Shown piece by piece: positions 52,894-61,179 of a stretch of 64,000 nt of DNA. The number at the start of each line of letters is the position of its first letter. Positions within the stretch are counted from its first letter, which is position 1. This DNA comes from an uncultured Poribacteria bacterium (lineage in GTDB: Bacteria; Poribacteria; WGA-4E; PCPOR2b): contig OY282444.1 of the NCBI GenBank assembly GCA_958296125.1, positions 3,877,623-3,941,622 of the forward strand, in the 5' to 3' direction. The notes below the pieces were generated by a model, which saw only the letters and a list, made by a program, of their open reading frames with translations, ran no database searches and was not told the DNA's origin. Both the position numbers and the translations under genes were made by a program.

Positions 52894-54021
52894 TTAGAGT
52901 TTCGGATATTTGGGGACGTTTTTATAATGCTTCCAATTCTCGGAGTAAATCTTCCAGAGACCGTCGGCGGGATCGACCATAAAAACCAACTGCTTCATCC
53001 CGAAATCTGAATAAGCGGGTTGGCTCCCGGAAGCGTGGCGGCCGACAAATTCTTGGAAGAAATTGACATCCGCCACTGCGCTGTCGCCGTTGACCTGCAA
53101 ATGAAAGATGTTTACCTCAATTTTGCTATATCTTTTGTTAAGGGCTTTCATTTTTTCTCGTAACTGTGCTTTGCTCAACTGGGTCGGGTATTCTCGCCCC
53201 TTGTTAACAGTGACCCTCGTAATCGCTGCGTCCTCTGCATACTTTGACATATAGGTTTTGAGATTCTTTCCTTGCCAAGCCTGCTGCCATTCCCCCAAAA
53301 CTTGGCTCAATTTAAGTTGAGTATCAAGCGGAGCCTCTCTGACAATCGGTGAGGTGCTATCTGGTGTAACGTTAGCGGTGCTATCCGGTGTAACGTTATT
53401 GGAAGCAACCGTGTCATTGAGGGGCTGCGACGGGGGGCTTGCGGGTGTCAGATTGGTGGATTGAACAGGGGGCGGGGGTTCTTGAACAATATGTTCCTCG
53501 GTGGTTTCAGGGTATTCCAGTTCATCTCGAATTCTATCGTTTATCAGTTTCCAGCGTTGCAAGAGCCCTTTCTTTTCAATCGTTAAATCCCGATGGAGCA
53601 TAACTAAAACCTCGCCATCTTGGTAGAGGGTGACAGGGATGCGTTCAATCTGCCGACGATTGTTGTCTCTGAAATCTTTTCGGGGGAGGAGTCCAGCTAT
53701 ATTCGCTTCAACCTTTTCTCTGCTGAAAAGTTTCAATGCCCGTTCATACTGACTCCGGTTTTTGATTCGTGCCGTCGAATCCCATAGCTGCTGATACAGT
53801 GTGGGCTGTTTTGATTCGACAGCTTGCTTCCACTGTTGGAGGAAGGGCTCAATCGCCCCTGCCTTTTCAAAAATCCGTAGCCCAACTACCATCGCTAGGA
53901 GGAGGATAGCTGCTCCGATAATACCAATCATGGCAAAACGGGCATTCGGATTCTGAAATGCGGTGAGAAATTCAGCCTTGCCGGACCGCATCACTTGTTT
54001 AACGGAACTATATGCTCGCAT
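52894..54021 (-). CDS. Membrane-anchored protein with two NTF2-like domains
   Basis: The 375-aa protein has one membrane helix (about 30-50). A first NTF2/SnoaL-like segment follows (IEPFLQQWKQAVESKQPTLY to about 160). A Pro/Thr/Ser-rich linker contains a tandem NVTPDSTA repeat. The second NTF2-like domain (VLGEWQQAWQGKNLKTYMSK to WKIYSENW) resembles the Cds6 C-terminal domain found attached to L,D-transpeptidases. The topology suggests a periplasmic scaffold. It lies 12 bp downstream of the coiled-coil lipoprotein gene, whose C-terminal domain is paralogous. Confidence 0.75.
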   Translation of the reverse strand: MRAYSSVKQVMRSGKAEFLTAFQNPNARFAMIGIIGAAILLLAMVVGLRIFEKAGAIEPFLQQWKQAVESKQPTLYQQLWDSTARIKNRSQYERALKLFSREKVEANIAGLLPRKDFRDNNRRQIERIPVTLYQDGEVLVMLHRDLTIEKKGLLQRWKLINDRIRDELEYPETTEEHIVQEPPPPVQSTNLTPASPPSQPLNDTVASNNVTPDSTANVTPDSTSPIVREAPLDTQLKLSQVLGEWQQAWQGKNLKTYMSKYAEDAAITRVTVNKGREYPTQLSKAQLREKMKALNKRYSKIEVNIFHLQVNGDSAVADVNFFQEFVGRHASGSQPAYSDFGMKQLVFMVDPADGLWKIYSENWKHYKNVPKYPKL

Positions 54022-54033
54022 CGGTCTGCCCTC

Positions 54034-55383
54034 TTAATTAAAAGTTTTATCATACATGGGAACAGCTTCGTAAATCCGCCAGATTTCACGAAAAATCTTC
54101 CACTGAGCCCCAACTTGACGTGCCCAAACTTCCCGCGTCCACAAATCGTGCAAAGCGGGGCTCTCCGCACTCATCGCATCTTGTGAACGGCGGCTGAACC
54201 GATAGGTGCCAATAACACTCTCCCCGTCTGCATCAAACTTGGAATCCGTTTCTTTCCACTGGGCATTTGCCATCTTTTTCAAAGCATTAACCCTTTGCAT
54301 ACGGTTAAGATGGGTTTGTTCTTCGTTGCTAGAGCGAATAACGGTCTGGTCTAGTGCCGCATCCTGAGTATACCCCCTCAAGTGTTGATGTATATCTTTT
54401 GCTGCCCACGCGAGCCCCCAATCACTGATGACTGCTCTACCGTTGGCAATCTGTTCGTGGGTCAGCGAGGTGCTGCCGGTCCGAACCGTTTGTCGCCTGC
54501 CCTGCCGGTAGACATAAGTCTTTGCTTCCTGTCTTTTCCGGGCTAGCGTATCCTCCCGTTGTTTAAGCACATTGGATTGATCTAGTTGTTCAATGTATCT
54601 TGAATAGCTTTGCGCCTGCGCCGCTGCCTTCGTTCGCACGTCTGCCGCCTCCTTGCGAGCCTCCTCTACCAACGATTGGGTTTGTGCTAGTTCACGACGC
54701 AATTGATGAATCTGGTGCTCATGTTTTTCGGACAGACTTTGTGCTTGGAGGAGTTGTGTTTGGGTCGTATCCAACTTTGACTGAAGGGCCGTGCGCTCGG
54801 TTTTGGCTTTATTATAATCGCGTAATATCTTTTGATGGGCTTGTTCAGTCTCTTGGAGTTTCCGATCTATGTCAGCTTGCAGCTGACGTTTCTGCATATC
54901 CAATTGCTGGATATCAGTCCGAGATTTTTCGAGTGCCCCCTCTGCTGTTTTCAGGTGTGCTTGAAGCGCGATGATGTCCGCTTCCTTTCGTTTAATGATG
55001 GCATTTAGCCCGTTCCCTTGTGATTTATACATTGCCTCTTGTTCGGCAATTTGTGCCTGAGTCAGGGCATCATAAGCTAGGTGCATCGCTCCGAGGCCGT
55101 CCTTCGCACTCACGGCTTCCTTCGCATTTGCGAGGGTGTTTTCCGCCCGCTGCAACGTCTCTGCCGCAAGGGCTTGAGCGTTTGCAAGACGTGCCTGTTC
55201 AATGGCAGTTTCAGACTGTGTAATAACGGCATTAACGTTTTCCAGTTGGATCTTCCCAAGGGTGCCGCTGCAGGCAGTGAGAAGCATCAGCAAAAGGCAC
55301 ATCCATGTATAATAAAGGCAATTTTTTTTCCAAGTCCTAGGGGTTCCGTGTTTTCCTATGCTTCTGTCTCTGAGCGATTTCAT
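54034..55383 (-). CDS. Coiled-coil lipoprotein with C-terminal NTF2-like domain
   Basis: The 449-aa protein starts at ATG 55383 behind TAGGAG. An unusually long N-terminal region precedes the signal helix and lipobox LLTAC (Cys38). Residues about 50-110 match the DUF4398 pattern (AQALAAETLQRAENTLANAK). A long coiled coil follows to about 285. The C-terminal NTF2-like domain begins ISDWGLAWAAKDIHQHLRGY and ends WKIFREIWRIYEAVP. It is probably an outer-membrane or periplasmic lipoprotein spanning toward peptidoglycan. It forms an operon with the gene at 52894. Confidence 0.78.
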   Translation of the reverse strand: MKSLRDRSIGKHGTPRTWKKNCLYYTWMCLLLMLLTACSGTLGKIQLENVNAVITQSETAIEQARLANAQALAAETLQRAENTLANAKEAVSAKDGLGAMHLAYDALTQAQIAEQEAMYKSQGNGLNAIIKRKEADIIALQAHLKTAEGALEKSRTDIQQLDMQKRQLQADIDRKLQETEQAHQKILRDYNKAKTERTALQSKLDTTQTQLLQAQSLSEKHEHQIHQLRRELAQTQSLVEEARKEAADVRTKAAAQAQSYSRYIEQLDQSNVLKQREDTLARKRQEAKTYVYRQGRRQTVRTGSTSLTHEQIANGRAVISDWGLAWAAKDIHQHLRGYTQDAALDQTVIRSSNEEQTHLNRMQRVNALKKMANAQWKETDSKFDADGESVIGTYRFSRRSQDAMSAESPALHDLWTREVWARQVGAQWKIFREIWRIYEAVPMYDKTFN

Positions 55384-55522
55384 GTTTTCTGACTCCTAAG
55401 TGTGATTACTGATTTAGGCTTAATCTGTCCCATCGACGAGCAACTTGTAGTGCACAACTATAATCCGTACATAGAACGTGAATGTTGCCGATTTGTTTCC
55501 TTTTTTTTGGTTTACCGGTATC

Positions 55523-55873
55523 TCAGTCCAACGTCACAAAGATGCTCTGCCGAGGTTGGGCGTTGACGGCCCGGCTGCGATGCCCCTTGCCGGTGGTATC
55601 CTCTGCCAGAAGGATATCTCCCGGACCGAATCGCCTTATCGTGCCGTCCCCCACCTCAATGTCAACCGCACCCCTTAACGTGATGACGTATTGTCTGCGT
55701 GGAACGGTATGCCAATCGTAGTCGTAATCAGGGGCAGTTTCTCGGAAAATGATGCCAGTCGCATCTTGAAGTTGTGACACCACCCCGATGTCGCCGCTAT
55801 CTTCAAGTGGAATCTCGATATCCTCAAAGTGAGACTCACCATCGGAGCCAGTATAGAGACGGGTTATTTTCAT
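55523..55873 (-). CDS. Small cupin-domain protein
   Basis: The 116-aa protein starts at ATG 55873, 8 bases from AGGAGG. It has a cupin beta-barrel: DYDWHTVPRRQYVITLRGAV (first motif, His plus QYV) and FGPGDILLAEDTTGKGHRSR (second motif, His). Metal binding is plausible because at least two His are placed correctly. The function is unknown; related short proteins bind small organic molecules or act as isomerases. It stands alone. Confidence 0.8.
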   Translation of the reverse strand: MKITRLYTGSDGESHFEDIEIPLEDSGDIGVVSQLQDATGIIFRETAPDYDYDWHTVPRRQYVITLRGAVDIEVGDGTIRRFGPGDILLAEDTTGKGHRSRAVNAQPRQSIFVTLD

Positions 55874-55991
55874 TATCAAAACCTCCTGTACCGGTTATTG
55901 CGTTGTCTATTTTGAAAAGTTGAGCAGAAGTTCCGTAGCCCAAACCTATCGGTTGCAAAATCGGTTAAATTTAACTAAAGCACACTGCCCC

Positions 55992-57344
55992 CTACGATTT
56001 CTTGACAAATGCGGGCCTTTCCTCTATCACCCGTTTTGCCTTAAATGCTGTGCGTTCCAAAGTCCCTTGATGGACAAATTCGACCTCCGGTCGGAAACCC
56101 AACGTTTCTCGGAGCGCGTTTGCAGCTTTTTCCCGAAGCATTGCTCCTTGCTCTTGAGACATTTTTTCCTGTTCCAACTCGACCGAAATGGTACAGATGT
56201 CTCGATGCGTTGCGGTATCATACGTCAACCGAATGCGGTATTCGGGACTCAGTTCTTCAAAGGAACGCACCACCTGCTCTACCTGCATCGGGTAGAAGTT
56301 GACACCCATGAAAACAATCATATCGTCCGCCCTGCCCAAGATGCCCTCAGGAGAGCGGGCATGAGTCCGCCCACACGGACATGGCAATCGATCAAGTCGC
56401 ACGAGGTCATTTGTCCAGTACCGGACCATTGGCGTGGCACTCCGCTCAAGGTGTGTGATAACGAGAACCCCCACCTCCCCCTCCGGGACAGGTTCTGTCG
56501 TTTCAGGATCGATCACCTCGATAAAATGGAGGTCCTCGCTCCAGTGCAACCCCGTTTTGTGAGTGCATTCGCTAGCAAAAGTAGGGCCAATTTCGGCGAG
56601 CCCATAGTAGTCGTAGGCATCAATGCCGAGTCCTCTCTCAATGGATCGGCGTGTTGCTGGCACCTCCGTGCCCGGTTCTCCACCAAAGCAGCCAATTCGG
56701 AGGTTGACATCCGATGTGCTGTAATGGTGCGCTTTCAATTGCTCGGCGAGGTAGATGGCATAAGAGGGTGTGGCGATGAGGACGGTGCTCTTGAGGCACA
56801 CCATGTAATCGATTTGTCTTTCGGTCAACGTCGCGCCGATTGGAATGACTAGGCACCCGATTTTTGCACCGGCGTAGTGCACAGCCAAGCCCGCCACCCA
56901 AAGCCCATACGCAAAAGCGTTCTGCAAGACATCCCCTGGACGGACCCCGATACTCCAGAGCGTCCTTGCCGTCACTTCCGCGATGTATTGCACGTCCGTC
57001 GCGCTCCAAATTGTATTGACGGGTGTGCCCGTTGTTCCAGTGCTTGGATGGACTTCCCGGAACTCTGTCTCCGGTGCAACGGTAAATCTGCCCAGAAATG
57101 GGTGTTGCGCCTGCTCCTCGCGTAGTTCCTCCTTGTGGACGAAAGGGAGCTTGCGGATATCATCTAGGGTTTTGACATCCGCCGGCGATACCCCCGCCGC
57201 ATCGAAGCGTTCTCGGTAAAATTCGCTCCAATGATAGCATCGGTCAAGCTGCCATTTGAGCTTCGCAAGTTGTAGCGCAGCCAAGTCGCTTCTCGACATG
57301 GTTTCGATTTTAGGGTTGTAAAAAATCGAGGTATCACGCCTCAT
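55992..57344 (-). CDS. Phenylacetate-CoA ligase-like adenylate-forming enzyme
   Basis: The start is ATG 57344, with GGAGG 5 bases before; 450 aa, the usual PaaK length (about 430-450). Motifs are the P-loop HPSTGTTGTPVNTIW, CFGGEPGTEVPATRRSIE, YDYYGLAEIGPTFASEC (A5-like) and RYWTNDLVRLD. The C-terminal swinging domain contains FEELSPEYRIRLTYD. It activates an aryl or similar carboxylic acid as an adenylate, then a CoA thioester. No phenylacetate pathway genes are nearby, so the substrate is open. Confidence 0.9.
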   Translation of the reverse strand: MRRDTSIFYNPKIETMSRSDLAALQLAKLKWQLDRCYHWSEFYRERFDAAGVSPADVKTLDDIRKLPFVHKEELREEQAQHPFLGRFTVAPETEFREVHPSTGTTGTPVNTIWSATDVQYIAEVTARTLWSIGVRPGDVLQNAFAYGLWVAGLAVHYAGAKIGCLVIPIGATLTERQIDYMVCLKSTVLIATPSYAIYLAEQLKAHHYSTSDVNLRIGCFGGEPGTEVPATRRSIERGLGIDAYDYYGLAEIGPTFASECTHKTGLHWSEDLHFIEVIDPETTEPVPEGEVGVLVITHLERSATPMVRYWTNDLVRLDRLPCPCGRTHARSPEGILGRADDMIVFMGVNFYPMQVEQVVRSFEELSPEYRIRLTYDTATHRDICTISVELEQEKMSQEQGAMLREKAANALRETLGFRPEVEFVHQGTLERTAFKAKRVIEERPAFVKKS

Positions 57345-57400
57345 CTTTTCCTCCATGATACAGCACTCGTCAAATCGTTGTGCAGATTTGCAGCTGTTAA

Positions 57401-57419
57401 TAAACCTTCGCAAGGTTTA
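57401..57419. repeat. Perfect 8-bp hairpin upstream of the PaaK-like gene
   Basis: TAAACCTT (57401-57408) pairs with AAGGTTTA (57412-57419) around CGC. It lies in the 349-bp divergent gap 57345-57693 and may be an operator or leader structure. Confidence 0.4.
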
Positions 57420-57510
57420 AACTGGTAACCTTAACTGTGAAGGGTTTGATTTGTGGTTCTGAGTTTCTGATTATAGCAGCGCATCAAGAGGGTCTCAAGC
57501 GAAAAAGCAC

Positions 57511-57539
57511 TTGACTCTATCGGTCTTGAGTGTAATAAT
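57511..57539 (+). promoter_or_regulatory. Promoter upstream of the enolase-family gene at 57694
   Basis: TTGACT (57511-57516), 17 bp, AATAAT (57534-57539). A transcript would start near 57546 and carry a leader of about 150 nt containing a 39-codon ORF. Confidence 0.55.
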
Positions 57540-57587
57540 TGTTATAGGATTGGCACAGTTGAAAGCTGAGCTGATGAAGGTTTATTA

Positions 57588-57707
57588 ATGGCTGTTTACA
57601 TTCCTTATGTGGATGTAAAACGGATCAAAGGATTTATCGAACTCGGACGCAACACCGCGCCCCGATTGGTTCTATACGATAGGAGTTTAGAATATGAAAA
57701 TTACTGA
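57588..57707 (+). CDS. Candidate small leader ORF, 39 codons
   Basis: ATG 57588 follows GAAGG by about 9 bases. The frame codes MAVYIPYVDVKRIKGFIELG and ends at a TGA inside the start region of the next gene, overlapping it by 14 bases. No family is recognised. It is downstream of a good promoter, so it should be transcribed; translation is uncertain. Confidence 0.3.
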   Translation: MAVYIPYVDVKRIKGFIELGRNTAPRLVLYDRSLEYENY

Positions 57708-58932
57708 CATTGAGATTATCCCGATTTACCCGCGTATCGCTGCACGTAATGAGACTTACAAAGCCCGATTCTCCGCTATCAACCATCGCACGATTTTCAA
57801 AGTACACACAGACAACGGACTGGTCGGCTACGGCGACTATCGTTGCTCGGCACCCGATAGGTCAAGTGTAGAGCCGCTCATCGGCTGCAGCCCATTCGAC
57901 TTCATCAATAACAATTTGAACATAGGGTTGTGCGGTGCCCTCTACGATGTGATGGGCAAACACTTGGAGGTCCCTGCCTACAAGTTGATGGGACAAAAAG
58001 TGCGAGATGCAATTTCGGTCGCCGCATGGACGCGGCCGGCATCACCGGAAGCGTTCCGCGACGAAATCCGTCGGGCAGTAGACCAAGGATATATGACCTT
58101 TAAGATGCACACGTGTGAATATTATGATGTGATGGAACAGACGCGGTTAGCAGAGGAAGTGGCACCGGAAGGGTTTAAGATTCACTACGATTTCAACAGC
58201 AATCGCAGCTTGGCGGCGGTGCTACCTATCGTGCGTGAATTGGAGAATCATCCCGTCGTCGGCTACATTGAGGATCCAATTGTGCGAAACGATATAGATG
58301 GTTGGCGGCGGTTGCGGGAGCAGAGCCGTCTCCCAATTATCATGCACGTTCCGCAACTTGGCGGTGTACAGGAAATCATCCACGGACTTGCAGATGCCTA
58401 TATGGTTGGGGAAAGTGGTATCGGTGATAGCCTGATCCGGGGGTTTGCGTGTGGGAGGGCAAACCTTCAGGTGATTATACAGCTAACCGGTGGTACACTC
58501 ACCAAGGCGTTGGCACTGCACATGGGTGCTGTGTTGCCTACGATGACGGGGCACTCGGTAAATCTCGATGATCAGTATGAGGAGGACATAACCGTGGAGC
58601 GGATTCCGGTAATTGAAGGGTCCTCCCCCGTTCCAGAGGGGCCCGGGTTGGGGATTGAGGTAGACGAAGATGCCCTAGCGCGGGTGGCGGCGAATCAACC
58701 GACGGAGATTCCCAAGCATGTCGGGGTGCTGCACATGCCGGGCGGTCATAAGATCTATACGCCGTCCTTCGCTCCGGTGAGCCGCCTGACAGGACGAGAG
58801 GAAGGCACTATCCGGGGGCTCAAGCAGGAACTGTTGAACGACGATGGATCCGAGGAATTCGCCCGAATCTACGATAGGGTGCAGAAGGAGGGCTCGTTTG
58901 TCGAACTATCAACCTTTGGTGCGAGTGAGTGA
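57694..58932 (+). CDS. Enolase superfamily protein with atypical active-site residues
   Basis: The 412-aa protein starts at ATG 57694, behind AGGAG. It keeps the capping domain and barrel (LCGALYDVMGKHLEVPAYKLMG). In the barrel, the base motif is FKMHTCEYY where KxK is usual. Metal ligands appear in IHYDFNSN and GYIEDPI, but the third position reads LPIIMHVPQLGG, with His instead of an acidic residue. A long C-terminal extension (about 330-412) is unusual. It may catalyse a different reaction on a sugar acid or be a divergent paralogue. Related proteins occur in the same bacterial groups as the other catabolic genes here. Confidence 0.8.
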   Translation: MKITDIEIIPIYPRIAARNETYKARFSAINHRTIFKVHTDNGLVGYGDYRCSAPDRSSVEPLIGCSPFDFINNNLNIGLCGALYDVMGKHLEVPAYKLMGQKVRDAISVAAWTRPASPEAFRDEIRRAVDQGYMTFKMHTCEYYDVMEQTRLAEEVAPEGFKIHYDFNSNRSLAAVLPIVRELENHPVVGYIEDPIVRNDIDGWRRLREQSRLPIIMHVPQLGGVQEIIHGLADAYMVGESGIGDSLIRGFACGRANLQVIIQLTGGTLTKALALHMGAVLPTMTGHSVNLDDQYEEDITVERIPVIEGSSPVPEGPGLGIEVDEDALARVAANQPTEIPKHVGVLHMPGGHKIYTPSFAPVSRLTGREEGTIRGLKQELLNDDGSEEFARIYDRVQKEGSFVELSTFGASE

Positions 58933-58979
58933 GGTTGTGGTTTCCACATCGTTCAAGAGTTCATTTGAGCGGTGCCTTT

Positions 58980-59267
58980 CTAATTTACAACTTCAAACCG
59001 TTCTGACTCAGTAGGCTTTGACCACAATACTGATGCGCCACCCATGACGGCTGCCCGCTCTGGAGAAGCGCGCCAAGCATCGTAAATCTCGTTACTCTCC
59101 CAAGTCACCAATGTTGTTATCTTTGTTGGATCGGTGATGGAGACAAGTGTCACCCGATTAATGAATCCGGGGGCTTTGCTCTGCGCTAGCCCATTGCGAT
59201 CTAAGAGCTCGCGAGCCTCATCAAACTGTTCCTTCTCTGCCCAATGGTGAGTTAATACGCCGATCAT
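58980..59267 (-). CDS. ABM-like small protein (antibiotic biosynthesis monooxygenase fold)
   Basis: ATG 59267 has GGAGG 5 bases upstream; the 95-aa product fits the ferredoxin-like ABM fold. Residues MIGVLTHHWAEKEQFDEARE start strand 1 and helix 1. TTLVTWESNEIYDAWRASPE is the characteristic strand 4 and helix 2. Members are dimeric quinone-forming monooxygenases or heme-degrading enzymes; many have no known activity. The longer frame to 59363 is not supported. Confidence 0.72.
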   Translation of the reverse strand: MIGVLTHHWAEKEQFDEARELLDRNGLAQSKAPGFINRVTLVSITDPTKITTLVTWESNEIYDAWRASPERAAVMGGASVLWSKPTESERFEVVN

Positions 59268-59428
59268 AATTTCCTCCATGATATATCTATTTTTTTTGCG
59301 TGTCGTTGGGGGTACTCCCAACGACACCTCCACCACAAATCTGTGCCGTTTGTGGTGTTCCATCCCAGTCTCAGTATTACCGAGGTAAAGTCCATCTGCC
59401 CAATACTGTAATGAACGAGCCAGACCTG

Positions 59429-59444
59429 TCCCGATCTATCGGGG
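59429..59444. repeat. CCCGAT/ATCGGG palindrome
   Basis: TCCCGAT, CT, ATCGGGG. Similar palindromes are at 18784-18798 and 61054-61067, and a diverged form borders copy A at 2466. Confidence 0.45.
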
Positions 59445-59490
59445 ATTGTTTCAGATACCTACGGATGCCATCTCTGGGGTTGGCACGGAT

Positions 59491-60720
59491 TCAGCTTGGC
59501 TTCATCCGCCAGGCTGCCGCTCCGATTAACACCAGTGAAAAGGCAAACCCAATTGTGCTCACGGCTACAATACCTGCTTCTGCAAACAGTGCGCCTGTTC
59601 CCAAGCTGCCTGTCCCCGCCGCCAAAGCTACCATCATCTCATTGGCACCTTGTGCTTGCCCGCGTTCAAAGGGCAACAGGCCGCTGAAAAACAGTGCTGA
59701 CCCCGCGATAAAACAGAAATTCCAGCCCAACCCTAGCAGGAATAGACTAAAGGCAAGCATGACAATCTGATTGGAAATTGGCGTTAGCATGGTGGATACG
59801 CCTAGTATCAGTGCCCCGGCGACCACTATCTTCACTTGCCCGAAACGGTCCGACAGGCGGCTCGTCAGGCTCGAAAGCCCGTACATTCCTAGTGTATGGG
59901 CCATTATCACCCACGAAATCGCAGGTGCCCCATGGGCGTGATGATCCATGTGCAGCGGTGTAATAACCATAATTAGCGTCATAACAAACTGGCCGATTAG
60001 CATCGCCGCCACACCAAGCCTCACTGTTTCGTTGGCAAAAATTTGCCATAACTTTCGCCCGGTGTTTTTCTCCTCCATATCCTCCATGTCTCTCGCCAGC
60101 GTTCTCCCGACCTTCATGGGATCTGGGTATAGTAGGAAAAGGGTCAGCATAAGAGCAAGGGAAGCCAGAACTACGGATACCAGATAGGGGCCAGCATGGG
60201 CATGTAAGCCGAAGTATGCCGCCAGCCAAGCCGAAGGGGATACGAGTAGCGGACCGCCTACGGCACCTATAGTCCCTGCGAACACAATAAGGCCGATTAC
60301 GCCCGCCCGCCTGACTGGGGAATAGACTTCAGCTGCAATAAACCGCGCTTGTTCGCTTACCCCGCGTCCCATGCCAATCAAAAGCACGCCGACGCAGAGC
60401 CATGGGAACGACTCCCACATGCTAATTGACAGCACGCTGACCGCTGACCCAACCGCGGCAAATAGATACCCCAGCGACAGCCCCGGCCGCCGTCCTACGC
60501 GGTCCATGAGCCAGCCCACGGGGTAGGCAGCAATAGCTCGCCCCAACATCATCATTGTGGGTGGTATTCCTGCAGCACGATCCGCCCCACTCAGGTGTGC
60601 AGAGATAATCGGCAAGAGCGTAAACGACAAAATCATTGATGCGCTGAACAAACTCTGCGAGATGAACAGCGTTGCCGTTACCCGCTGCTGCACCGAGCGG
60701 GGAATTGTTGATGTAGACAT
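59491..60720 (-). CDS. MFS transporter
   Basis: The 409-aa protein (ATG 60720; a GTG at 60732 is possible) has 12 hydrophobic segments. The MFS signature GWLMDRVGRRPGLSLGYLF lies between helices 2 and 3, and the pseudo-repeat SRLSDRFGQVKIVVAGALILG lies between helices 8 and 9. A hydrophilic central loop (REDMEDMEEKNTGRKLWQ-like) separates the halves. The substrate is unknown; the long hydrophobic core and family type suggest drug or metabolite efflux. No clear ribosome binding site. Confidence 0.88.
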   Translation of the reverse strand: MSTSTIPRSVQQRVTATLFISQSLFSASMILSFTLLPIISAHLSGADRAAGIPPTMMMLGRAIAAYPVGWLMDRVGRRPGLSLGYLFAAVGSAVSVLSISMWESFPWLCVGVLLIGMGRGVSEQARFIAAEVYSPVRRAGVIGLIVFAGTIGAVGGPLLVSPSAWLAAYFGLHAHAGPYLVSVVLASLALMLTLFLLYPDPMKVGRTLARDMEDMEEKNTGRKLWQIFANETVRLGVAAMLIGQFVMTLIMVITPLHMDHHAHGAPAISWVIMAHTLGMYGLSSLTSRLSDRFGQVKIVVAGALILGVSTMLTPISNQIVMLAFSLFLLGLGWNFCFIAGSALFFSGLLPFERGQAQGANEMMVALAAGTGSLGTGALFAEAGIVAVSTIGFAFSLVLIGAAAWRMKPS

Positions 60721-60964
60721 AGGCACTTTCACTAAGCACTGGAATTGGGGCTTTCAGTCCGTGCCGCACTTCGGCATTATGACCTCAGTTGCTGACACCC
60801 ATCTGTATCTCCAATGTTCAATTATATCTTATCATGCCTGAAGTATAAGGTCAATTCTAAAGTAGTGCTACAAATGCCCTGTGTAGAAAAAATCAGATCG
60901 AGGCTTCTTGCAACGTGTCAATTTGCGGTCAGACTGGTTTTCCGGTCAAACAGAGCTAATTCCG

Positions 60965-60994
60965 TTGACAATCGTTTATGGAATTAATTATAAT
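60965..60994 (+). promoter_or_regulatory. Consensus sigma-70 promoter with a 9-codon leader ORF
   Basis: TTGACA (60965-60970) and TATAAT (60989-60994) are both perfect, 18 bp apart. GGAGG and ATG at 61005 open MTPQIRLLL then TGA. Two palindromes follow (61054-61067 and CCGCTCACCCCAAGCGG near 61076-61092) before the dehydrogenase start at 61180. The 459-bp gap has no other feature. Confidence 0.6.
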
Positions 60995-61053
60995 GGAGGC
61001 GTTTATGACACCCCAAATCAGACTTTTGCTTTGATGATAAGGGTGGGATTCGT

Positions 61054-61092
61054 CCCGATAAATCGGGGTTTACATCCGCTCACCCCAAGCGG
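61054..61092. repeat. Paired palindromic repeats in the leader of the MDR gene
   Basis: CCCGAT AA ATCGGG (61054-61067) is followed directly by an R3-type repeat containing ATCCGCTCACCCCAAGCGG, which can form a CCGCT/AGCGG stem. Both repeat types occur elsewhere in the window. Confidence 0.5.
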
Positions 61093-61179
61093 TTTCTATT
61101 ATTGGACACAGCACGTTGCTGGAAATTAGTGGAAAAAGGAATGCGGCGTGCTTTGACAGTAATTCAAAAGGATTCAAAA

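Noticed and set aside
55920-56852. 310-codon plus-strand frame
   Set aside because: It is antisense to the PaaK-like ligase, has no ribosome site and no recognisable domain.
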